From: Paenibacillus paridis
GTDB lineage: Bacteria; Bacillota; Bacilli; Paenibacillales; Paenibacillaceae
NCBI RefSeq assembly: GCF_006345825.1
Contig: NZ_VCIX01000082.1
Location: forward strand, 62,001 to 126,000
Direction: 5' to 3'
DNA length: 64,000 nucleotides
The notes beneath the pieces are model-generated. The model was given only the letters and a program-made list of their open reading frames with translations. It was not told the DNA's origin and did not search any database. Shown piece by piece: positions 54,328 to 62,664 of the stretch (position 1 is its first letter; every line of letters starts with the position of its first letter). A program made the position numbers and the translations under genes.

Positions 54328-55455
54328 TTAACTACTCAGCAGCTTCAACACGCGCAAACCAGTACCCTTGCTTCGTTCATCCTTTTGCGCAGTATTGCGT
54401 ACAATTACACGTGTGCTTACAACGTCCGGTTGAAGCTGAAACACCGCAATGATTGGCCGATATGCCCCTAGACACCATTCATCGAACAAATTTACCGCAT
54501 GAAAGGTTAACCCGTCTAAGGAATATTCGAATATCCCTGTGTCTGGGCCGCATAAGAGCAGCAGCCCCGAACTTCTTCCTGAGGCAATGAACGAAAATTG
54601 TGAATCCGGCTTGTCCGTAGACAGATGCTCTAGGCCATACCTCCAGTTGATCAGCGGTTCCGGCTTAACCTCTGTTATTTTGAAATCATTCTGCTGCTCC
54701 ACATGATTTATATCCAACATCGCTCCAAACTCGTAATTTCCTTCCATTAATGGCGTTGGTAGCATCATTGTAGAGAGGGAGCTCGAAACCGGCAGTGCAA
54801 GCACCTCCTCCAAAAAAGCCTGCACATACACCGCATACTGTGCATAACCCGCATCATTCGGATGGACTAAATCAGGAGCCAGCTCCTCCCAGCGAATTTC
54901 CCCCTTCTGGATCAACGCACGAATGCCTGCCGCCAGGTTAATCGAAGGAAGCTCGTAATGAGAGGCGACCTCCTCATGAACCGCTATGTTAAATGGACTA
55001 TCGACTGATAAGTTTTTGTCCGCCGCCGTATAGACCAAACAGATATCAGCATGCGGGGATAAACGTCTGCATTGCCTGACAATCCCCTCCACCCCTCTAA
55101 TTGACTCCTCGCGGTCTTCCCCGTCATTGACGCTGAATTCCACAAACAACAAATCAATTTCACCATTCGCCATAACATGCTGCGCCATACGATGTGCACC
55201 AAAGGTCGAGGTCGTGCCTCCAACCCCCGCGTTTATGCAAATAACCATTCCTTGCGGGTAACGTTTCTTCAAGTAATTTCCGGTCAACGCCCGCCAGCTT
55301 GTCTCATCCGGCTCAGACGCTCCATAGCCCTCGGTAATCGAACCGCCTATAAAAGCAACCACAAAAGGGTCAACTCCGGCAAGCTTACGAGCTACATTCG
55401 GCAGCCCTCGCCGTATCTGAAAATAACCTTTGCCTTGTTCTTTATCTTGAATCAT
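54328..55455 (-). CDS. SGNH hydrolase with C-terminal beta domain
   Basis: A 375-aa protein lacking a signal peptide. SGNH blocks are visible as FIGGSITEGYGA (Ser near residue 38), NAGVGGTTSTFGAHR (Gly), LFVEFSVNDGED (Asn) and DLVHPNDAGYAQYA (Asp/His near 195). The remaining 170 residues look like a beta-sandwich with LLLLCGPDTGIFEYSLDG. Related proteins deacetylate or de-esterify polysaccharides. AAGGAG precedes the ATG. The gene lies beside the repeat region at 55.5-57 kb and has no partner. Confidence 0.88.
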   Translation of the reverse strand: MIQDKEQGKGYFQIRRGLPNVARKLAGVDPFVVAFIGGSITEGYGASEPDETSWRALTGNYLKKRYPQGMVICINAGVGGTTSTFGAHRMAQHVMANGEIDLLFVEFSVNDGEDREESIRGVEGIVRQCRRLSPHADICLVYTAADKNLSVDSPFNIAVHEEVASHYELPSINLAAGIRALIQKGEIRWEELAPDLVHPNDAGYAQYAVYVQAFLEEVLALPVSSSLSTMMLPTPLMEGNYEFGAMLDINHVEQQNDFKITEVKPEPLINWRYGLEHLSTDKPDSQFSFIASGRSSGLLLLCGPDTGIFEYSLDGLTFHAVNLFDEWCLGAYRPIIAVFQLQPDVVSTRVIVRNTAQKDERSKGTGLRVLKLLSS

Positions 55456-55532
55456 ATCGCAGCTCCTTCTAACTCAAAGTAATCGGCATATTCTCTTTAC
55501 TTTGAACACATTGGCTTCCTTTTCTATTTTTA

Positions 55533-56755
55533 GTACTGTTCTTGGTATTACTCAAATTACTATTATTATTATTGCCCTCCTAATTCTGACCCTACGTGAT
55601 AGCTCTATCCTGCACATTTACACTAACTTCGCACATATTCGTCCTTTTAACACATCTATGTTGTATCATTGCATTAACTTCGCTCAATCGTGGCTATTTC
55701 GGGGTAAAAGAAAGCATCTATATTGTATAAAGTACAAGATACACACTCGATAACACCCGATTTACGCCTCTACGTTGCAAAAATACAAGATAGCTGCTTC
55801 GTGGGGCTATGGGCTAGAGCTTTTTGTTGCGGTTATTGCTACTTTTAAAACTCTTATTAGTGCTCTTGTACTGTTCTTGTACTGCTCATATCACTATTAC
55901 TATTACTATTACTATTACTATTACTATTACTATTACTATTACTATTACTATTACTATTACTATTACTATTACTATTACTATTACTATTACTATTACTATT
56001 ACTATTACTATTACTATTACTATTACTATTACTATTACTATTACTATTACTATTACTATTACTATTACTATTACTATTACTATTACTATTACTATTACTA
56101 TTACTATTACTATTACTATTACTATTACTATTACTATTACTATTACTATTACTATTACTATTACTATTACTATTACTATTACTATTACTATTACTATTAC
56201 TATTACTATTACTATTACTATTACTATTACTATTACTATTACTATTACTATTACTATTACTATTACTATTACTATTACTATTACTATTACTATTACTATT
56301 ACTATTACTATTACTATTACTATTACTATTACTATTACTATTACTATTACTATTACTATTACTATTACTATTACTATTACTATTACTATTACTATTACTA
56401 TTACTATTACTATTACTATTACTATTACTATTACTATTACTATTACTATTACTATTACTATTACTATTACTATTACTATTACTCTTATTATTGCCCTCCC
56501 TAATTCTAGCCCCTACGTGATAGCTCTATCCTGCACATTTACACTAACTTCGCGCTTATTTGTCCTTTAAACACATCTATGTTGTATCATTGCATTAACT
56601 TCGCTCAATCGTGGCTATTTCGGGGTAAAAGAAAGCATCTATATTGTATAAAGTACAAGATACATACCAGATAACACCAGATTTACGCCTCTACGTTGCA
56701 AAAATACAAGATAGCTACTTGGTGGGACTACGGGTTAGAACTTTTACTAAATCCA
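55533..56755. repeat. Tandem duplication of a G-poor intergenic element
   Basis: Left copy 55533-55867 and right copy 55868-about 56755 both begin GTACTGTTCTTG, then have a T/A/C microsatellite, then TTGCCCTCC and about 250 bp of nearly identical sequence (for example CGCTCAATCGTGGCTATTTC and TTTACGCCTCTACGTTGCAA in both). The microsatellite is about 35 bp in the left copy and about 591 bp in the right. Offsets after the tract are 919-921 bp. The element carries three related words of the form CTATnTTGTAT, the third inverted. No frame here has a ribosome site. Confidence 0.85.
55893..56483. repeat. Uninterrupted hexanucleotide microsatellite (ACTATT)n, about 98 units
   Basis: Every 60-base line from 55921 to 56460 is ten perfect copies of the same six-base unit, extended on both sides to 55893 and 56483: about 591 bp without one substitution. 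The plus strand has no G at all here. Five of six frames stay open (Tyr only, Ile-Thr, Leu only, Ser-Asn, Val-Ile), which explains long low-complexity open frames with no start signals. Such length and purity are rare in bacteria; the exact copy number may be limited by assembly. Confidence 0.95.
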
Positions 56756-56976
56756 TTTACTTCCCCTACCCGCCTGGACGATTTACTGAAATTTATTTCA
56801 AGAACTATTCACCTAGACTGATTACTAAGAGTCCTCATTACAACTACTTACCCGAACGCTTAGCTAAGACTACTCTCTATTACTACTTCCTAGTTACTAC
56901 TTCCTGTCACTACTCTCTTTTACTACTCTCTTTCACTAATTTCTACTGACACAATTCGACCTTCCAATCACATCGG
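56756..56976. other. G-poor, T/C/A-rich intergenic tail
   Basis: No gene supported. The plus strand stays poor in G, with runs such as TACTACTTCC and TTTACTACTCTC recurring in imperfect form. An open frame of about 100 codons starting at a TTG has no ribosome site. Confidence 0.5.
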
Positions 56977-57018
56977 TAAAAATGGAAGAGAGCCCTCCCT
57001 CAGTTGCAGGAAGGCTCC
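56977..57018 (-). terminator. Intrinsic terminator of the GH27/SLH gene
   Basis: On the minus strand GGAGCC-TTCC...GGGAGGGCTC forms an imperfect stem followed by CTTCCATTTTT. It lies 11 bp past the stop at 57029. Confidence 0.7.
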
Positions 57019-57028
57019 CTTGCTCGTA

Positions 57029-60000
57029 CTACTTCACCGATGCTGCTAAAATATCGCCAAATGCCCAGTGTGTTCCCGGTACATCCTTCCACGGTGACTG
57101 CGAGGCATTGCCCAGCTTAGCTCTGCCTAACAGCTTGTTCATAATGCTCGTCGCTTCCGCGCGCGTAAGCTCGCCATTTGGCTTGAAGCTGCCGTCCGCA
57201 TAACCGCTAATGATACCGGCTGCCTGCACGTTTAAAATATCGGCTTTCGCCCAGTGGTCCGCAACATCCGTAAAGCCTGCTCCGGTTTTGTCTGAGCTGC
57301 CAATTAGCGTAGAGACCAGCTTCGCCATTTCACCGCGAGTAATGGACTTCGCTGCACCAAAGCTGCCATTTTCGTAACCCTTCATTAAGCCCATTTGGGT
57401 TACTTGGGAAATAGCTTCCTTTGCCCAATTCGATGCGTCAACGTCACCGTATGCGATATCCGCCGAAACAGCCTCGCGAGAGACTAGACGGGACAGAATC
57501 GCGGCGATTTCGGCACGGGTTACTTTTTTGTCCGGCTTAAAGGTACCATCCTCATAGCCATTCATATAAGGAGAATCGAAAGACGATTCCGCCAAGCCTG
57601 GCACATGAATCAGAGAGAACAAGCTAAACCCGGTAACTGTAAATTGAAGTCCTTTGTCGCCTTTGTCGTTAAACGTGACGACTTCTCCTTTCAACAGCTC
57701 CTTCGATCCGTCGCTATGCTCAATGTATACGCCCAGGTTCTTCCACTCCGACTCGGACAGCTTAACGTCCTTCAAAGGAAGAATTACCGTTACCGCCCCA
57801 TGCTTCACGTTCGTTTCGATACTTACCGGGCGGCCGACCACTTCTGCTCCTTTATTTCCTGCCACGAGCTTAATCACAGCTTCTTTACCTGCCCTAACGG
57901 ATATTTCCTGCGACTTAGCCGCTTCCTTCACTGGTACAAAACGGAAGTAAAGACTATCCGAAAAACCTTCGAATAACGAGCTCGGCACCAAAACCTTAGC
58001 GTAATCCGTCGCGATGCCCAAGCCTAGTTTAGCTGCGGCCAGCTCTGCATTTGCTTCCTTTGGCAGTGTCACATTCGTTTGCGCAACTTCGTCCTTTGCA
58101 TCTGTAACGACAATGTTTACGGCTTGAGCTCCCGATGCGCTCAGACCCTCCAGCGCTTTACGGACTTGCTCTGCCGTCATCGCTACCTCGTCGTGCTTCT
58201 TGCCGTCCGCTTGCGTGGTGCGCGTAATGACCGCTTTACCTGAGCCCACATCAATGCTGATCGTCTCCTTTGCAGGAGGAGGAGTCGTAACTCCGCCAGG
58301 CGTAGAAGGTGAGGTTGGTGTCGGCGTTGGGGTTGCAGATGGTTCCGTCGATGGTGATGTAGACGGCTCCGCTGATGGCGATGCTGTCGGCTCATCCGAT
58401 GGCGTCGGTGTCGGCGATGGCGTCGGTGTCGGCGATGGCAGCGTTGCAGCGTCCACGGTGAACCGCACGCCATCTACCAGCATATAGTCGCCGGATTTTT
58501 TCACAGCCTTCAGCGTATGCTTGCCATTTGCCAAGCCTGAGATGCTGAATACGGCTTGCTGCGTAAGTCGATTGGCATAGTACGCGCTTACCGTATCCTC
58601 AAGCACGCCATCGATGTAAACATCGATATCTCCTTGCAAAGCTGATTTTGGAGTAAGCAGCTCTACACCTGTTCCGGTAAACGTAAATTGCACATAATCC
58701 CCATTTGCTTGCGTGCCATGCAAGTCATTTTGGAAATCGCCTTTATAGGCAATAGCCAGGCTGACTGCACCATCCGGTTGAGCAGCAAGGTATTCCTTCT
58801 TAATCGTAATGGCATTGCCCGCAATCGTATAATCGGTGCCCGCTGTCAGAGCAGTGCCGCCGTTCTTAATGCTCAGAAGATTGCTGCCATCAATGCTTAA
58901 TGACGTCGTAATATCGGATTGTGCCGTTTTATCGAAGTCGGCTGCGTCAGGACTAATCATATCGGCTATTTTCACCTTCAATTGGTCAATCAGCATGTAA
59001 TAGCCCGACTTTTTCACAGCTTTGATCGTATGTGTTCCATCGTTCAGCCCGTCGATGCTGTATACCGTTTGCAGCACCTGCCTATTCGCACTGTAAGTGC
59101 TCACCGTTTGCTTGTAGACGTTGTCCACATAAATATCGATATCGCCCTGTGCAGATTCCTTCTCTGTGATGAGTTCAATGCCGGTTCCTTTAAACGTGTA
59201 TTCAAAATAATCGTTGTTATTTTCCGTATAATGAACATCATCCTTGTAATCGCCAAGTCCACGGTTGCGGCCGTGCTGCCATGCACCTTTGTACGAAATT
59301 TCGCTATCGTCATTGTTGATCGCAACATAGCGGCCTCTGGACGTATCGCTAACCGCAATCGCCAGTGTTTGGTCAACGCCCGCACTGAAGGTTATGGTAA
59401 GATTCGTCATGCCGTTTGGCTTGCTTGCTAAATATTCCTTCTTGATCGTAAGCTGGCTGCCGGATACCAGGTAATCGTCGCCAGCTTGAAGCGCTGTCAC
59501 CCCATCGGAAATTCCTACCAAGCTGTTTCCGTTAAAGGTCACGCTAGTAGAGATATCTGCCTGTGCCCCTGCTTTTTTGTCAAAGCTAAGCGCCGACGGG
59601 ATAATCGAGCTGCTCTCGCCCGTAGAATCGCTAACGGTAATCGTTAGTGTCTGCGACTCCCCTTGGTCGAATGCAAAGGTCAGATTCGCGATACCGTTTG
59701 GCAATGCTGCCAAATAAGACTTGTGAATCGTTACGACATCATCCGCAACGGAATAATGACTGCCTTGAACTAACGTCGTCGCGCCATTCGTGATGCCGCT
59801 AAGCGTATTTCCGTTCAGTGTCAACGTTGTGGCAACATCGGCTTGCTCAGCCGTTTTTTTGTCAAAGCTAGCTGTTTTTGGTGTAATGTCGCTGTTCGTT
59901 GCCGATGAATCGCTAATGGCAATTGCAAGCGTCTGCGTTGCTCCGCCGTTAAAAGCGAAGATCAAGCTTGTCGTGCCAAGCGGCTGTGCGGCAAGATATT

Positions 60001-62587
60001 CCTTCTTAAGCACAACGGTATTTCCCGCTGCCGTATAATCAGTGCCCGCAATCAACGCCGACGCACCATTCGTTATGCCGCTTAGGCCGCTAACGTCGCC
60101 CGTAGTTGTTACCGAAAGGTCCGCTTGCTGCTGCTGCGCCTTATCGAAGGCTGCGGTGCTTGCGCCGATTAAATCCGGTACGCTTACCCGCAGTTTGTCC
60201 AACAGCATAAAGTAGCCAGATTTTTTGACTGCTTTAAGCGTATGTGCTCCGTTTGAAAGTCCCGTAATGTTATAAACCGGCTGTTGCGCCATTCTGCCCA
60301 AATTATAAGTGCTTACCGTTTGCTTGAATTCATTGTCGATGTAAATGTCCATCTCGCCTTGAGACGGATCAAGCTCCGTGATGAACTCAATGCCCGTTCC
60401 AGTAAACGTATACTCAAAATAATCGTTGTTGTTGGCTTCCGCATAATGCACGTCGTCCTTGTAGTCGCCTAGGCCACGGTTGTAGCTTCGGTTCCAGCCC
60501 CCTGTGTAAGCAATGGAGGAGTCATCGTCATTAATCGAGATGGAGCCGCCGATTGAGGTATCTCTTACGACCAACGATACTTTTTGCTCGGCTCCCGCGT
60601 TAAAGGTAAAGGTTAGCTTTGTTGTGCCTGTCTGCAGTGAAGCCAGAAAGGCTTGCTTAAGCGTAAGCTGGCTGCCGGATACGGTATAATCCACCCCTTC
60701 CGTCAGTGCATTCCCCTCATGCGCAACACCCGTTAAGGCATTGCCTCTTAATGAAGTTGTCAGCGTAATATCGGCTTGTGCCGACGGCTTTTGGTCAAAG
60801 CTGACCGTGGCTGGCGTCACGCCGCTATCGCGGACAGTCGTGTCGCTTACCGTCACCGCCAGGCTCTTCGATGCCCCGCCGCTGAACACAAAGGCCAGGT
60901 TTGTCAGCCCTACGGGCCTAGTCGCCAAATATTCCTTTTTTATTGTAACCACATCATCAGCCACCGTATAATCCGTACCCTGAGTCAGCGTTACACCGTT
61001 ATTCGAAAGGCTGCTTAGCGTATTTCCGTTCAAGGTTACTGTGGTAGAGACGTCGGCTTGCTCCGATGTCTTCTTATTGAAGCTTGCTGTTGCTGGTGAA
61101 ATCGTGCTGTTTTGCGCTGTGGTATCGCTTACATGAATCACTAAGTTTTGTTTGTCGCCTGCTAGCTCCTGCCCGCCGTTGCGCGTCCATTCGCCGTTGT
61201 ATTTAAACCCGGTATCATCATCGTTAGCTGTAACCGTTCCATTCTGCGCCACGACCTTGAACAAGCGCGAGGCATGGGATGGCAGGTCAACCGAGCTATA
61301 GCCTGTGTTAAAAATACCCAAATCCTCATAGCTCCACAGATCGCGCACTGATGCTGGACCTGTCAAGCCGATATCCGACCAGTTCACATTCACTGTCGCC
61401 GCCGAGCTGCCAAGGTTAAACAGCCCCACCGTATAGCTGCCGTCGCCATTATTCGCATACCATACCTGCTGCTCTGTCGCTGTCGAAACCGGATGTCCCG
61501 GCCGTCCTGCTTGGTTGACAGCAATAACCTCTTCGTTCGTTAACAGCTCCAGTCCGTATTCATCCAGATTGGTCATATCATTGCCGATGTACAGCTGTGC
61601 GGAAGAGATCGCCCAGAATGACATGGCCGAGCGACGCTCGTCCGGCGTAATGCCGTCCATCGCACCATTTCCAATGTTGAGCGAGTCAAAATCATTCCAA
61701 CCGCCCGGACCCGCATGACGCCAGAATTGCTCCGCTTTCGGGAACAATCTTGCAATGCTTGGCCAAGTCGTTAGGCCGCCGTCGCCGCAATAGCACTCAA
61801 TATCCCAGTCTACTCGCCAGCCGTTCGCATATTCTTTCCAGTAATCAATGTATTTGATATCAAGCGCCCAAGAAAGCTCAAGCCAGATCTTGTGCGGAGC
61901 TAGCGCCTGTGACCACGCTTTCACGTCATCGCGCGCATCTAGGGACAGATCGGAAATGCCTGATCCCGGCGTTACGCTGTCAAATTTCAGAAAGTCGATG
62001 CCCCATTCGCCATAAAGGTCTGCAATGGAGTTAATATAGCTTTGGGCACAAGGCTGATTGAAATCGATTTTGTAGCCGAGGCCCCAATAATCCGATTCCT
62101 GAATCGGCTGCGCAGCAATGTCCTGCATCGAGCAGCCCGGAGCGCCGTAAATAGGCAAGTCCTGATCATACGCTTGCGGCGATAGGCCAGGAATGCCATA
62201 TAACCCGATCTTTTGCCCATTGGCATGGACATAATCGATGACCTCTTGGAACCCGTTCGGGTACAAGGTCGTGCTCGGAATCGGTCTGCCGTAGCCGTCC
62301 ATTCCGCCGTTCCAAGCTGCGTCAATATTAATATACTCGTAGCCGTAAGGCTGAAGCTTCTCATGCATGGCATCCGATTGCGCCTTAATGTTCGCTGCGG
62401 TAATCCACTGTCCATTTCCAGTAAACACCTGGAGACTGTAGCTGCTCCAGCCCATGTAAGGCTTTGCGGCCAAGCCGTTGTTAGCCGCCTCCGCTACGTT
62501 TGCCTTTGGCAGCACAATGCCCAGTTGGGCCGTCAACAAAACGATGACCAGCAGCCACAATCGTGATTTTTTCATCATTTGCGTCAT
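57029..62587 (-). CDS. Secreted GH27-like alpha-galactosidase with six X2 modules and SLH anchor
   Basis: An 1852-aa protein. Signal peptide at 1-34 (ending VAEAANNG). The GH27-like barrel is at about 35-370 with its beta-domain to 450: KPYMGWSSYS, YINIDAAWNGG, nucleophile Asp in FLKFDSV (near 201) and acid/base Asp in WRVDWDIECY (near 264). From about 450 to 1380 there are six X2-type Ig-like modules (each with a GTDYTV-like and a KKEYLA-like motif) and two full plus two cut-down copies of another module (INDDDSSIAYTGGWNR; NDYFEYTFTGTGIE; HTLKAVKKSGY). A PTP/PSP linker lies at about 1383-1440, then a domain of about 200 residues, then three SLH repeats (1665-1850). AAAGGAG precedes the ATG. 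It is likely cell-wall-bound and acts on galactomannan or similar; the target is inference. Fourteen or so bp upstream lies the terminator of the preceding gene. Confidence 0.9.
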   Translation of the reverse strand: MTQMMKKSRLWLLVIVLLTAQLGIVLPKANVAEAANNGLAAKPYMGWSSYSLQVFTGNGQWITAANIKAQSDAMHEKLQPYGYEYINIDAAWNGGMDGYGRPIPSTTLYPNGFQEVIDYVHANGQKIGLYGIPGLSPQAYDQDLPIYGAPGCSMQDIAAQPIQESDYWGLGYKIDFNQPCAQSYINSIADLYGEWGIDFLKFDSVTPGSGISDLSLDARDDVKAWSQALAPHKIWLELSWALDIKYIDYWKEYANGWRVDWDIECYCGDGGLTTWPSIARLFPKAEQFWRHAGPGGWNDFDSLNIGNGAMDGITPDERRSAMSFWAISSAQLYIGNDMTNLDEYGLELLTNEEVIAVNQAGRPGHPVSTATEQQVWYANNGDGSYTVGLFNLGSSAATVNVNWSDIGLTGPASVRDLWSYEDLGIFNTGYSSVDLPSHASRLFKVVAQNGTVTANDDDTGFKYNGEWTRNGGQELAGDKQNLVIHVSDTTAQNSTISPATASFNKKTSEQADVSTTVTLNGNTLSSLSNNGVTLTQGTDYTVADDVVTIKKEYLATRPVGLTNLAFVFSGGASKSLAVTVSDTTVRDSGVTPATVSFDQKPSAQADITLTTSLRGNALTGVAHEGNALTEGVDYTVSGSQLTLKQAFLASLQTGTTKLTFTFNAGAEQKVSLVVRDTSIGGSISINDDDSSIAYTGGWNRSYNRGLGDYKDDVHYAEANNNDYFEYTFTGTGIEFITELDPSQGEMDIYIDNEFKQTVSTYNLGRMAQQPVYNITGLSNGAHTLKAVKKSGYFMLLDKLRVSVPDLIGASTAAFDKAQQQQADLSVTTTGDVSGLSGITNGASALIAGTDYTAAGNTVVLKKEYLAAQPLGTTSLIFAFNGGATQTLAIAISDSSATNSDITPKTASFDKKTAEQADVATTLTLNGNTLSGITNGATTLVQGSHYSVADDVVTIHKSYLAALPNGIANLTFAFDQGESQTLTITVSDSTGESSSIIPSALSFDKKAGAQADISTSVTFNGNSLVGISDGVTALQAGDDYLVSGSQLTIKKEYLASKPNGMTNLTITFSAGVDQTLAIAVSDTSRGRYVAINNDDSEISYKGAWQHGRNRGLGDYKDDVHYTENNNDYFEYTFKGTGIELITEKESAQGDIDIYVDNVYKQTVSTYSANRQVLQTVYSIDGLNDGTHTIKAVKKSGYYMLIDQLKVKIADMISPDAADFDKTAQSDITTSLSIDGSNLLSIKNGGTALTAGTDYTIAGNAITIKKEYLAAQPDGAVSLAIAYKGDFQNDLHGTQANGDYVQFTFTGTGVELLTPKSALQGDIDVYIDGVLEDTVSAYYANRLTQQAVFSISGLANGKHTLKAVKKSGDYMLVDGVRFTVDAATLPSPTPTPSPTPTPSDEPTASPSAEPSTSPSTEPSATPTPTPTSPSTPGGVTTPPPAKETISIDVGSGKAVITRTTQADGKKHDEVAMTAEQVRKALEGLSASGAQAVNIVVTDAKDEVAQTNVTLPKEANAELAAAKLGLGIATDYAKVLVPSSLFEGFSDSLYFRFVPVKEAAKSQEISVRAGKEAVIKLVAGNKGAEVVGRPVSIETNVKHGAVTVILPLKDVKLSESEWKNLGVYIEHSDGSKELLKGEVVTFNDKGDKGLQFTVTGFSLFSLIHVPGLAESSFDSPYMNGYEDGTFKPDKKVTRAEIAAILSRLVSREAVSADIAYGDVDASNWAKEAISQVTQMGLMKGYENGSFGAAKSITRGEMAKLVSTLIGSSDKTGAGFTDVADHWAKADILNVQAAGIISGYADGSFKPNGELTRAEATSIMNKLLGRAKLGNASQSPWKDVPGTHWAFGDILAASVK

Positions 62588-62613
62588 TATTTATCTCCTT
62601 TTTGTTGTAAAAT

Positions 62614-62652
62614 AGGATCAGGTTTTTATCTCGCAATAAATAACCTGATCCT
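62614..62652 (-). terminator. Intrinsic terminator of the solute-binding protein gene
   Basis: AGGATCAGGTT (62614-62624) pairs perfectly with AACCTGATCCT (62642-62652) around a 17-base AT-rich loop; ATTTTAC follows on the minus strand. It lies 12 bp past the stop at 62665 and just before the GH27 ribosome site, so it could also modulate read-through. Confidence 0.75.
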
Positions 62653-62664
62653 TTGAAATTGTCC

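Noticed and set aside
55775..56570. Long open frames coding poly-Tyr or Ile-Thr repeats across the microsatellite
   Set aside because: They exist only because a six-base unit without stop codons repeats; there is no ribosome site, no standard start context and the flanks are a duplicated intergenic element.
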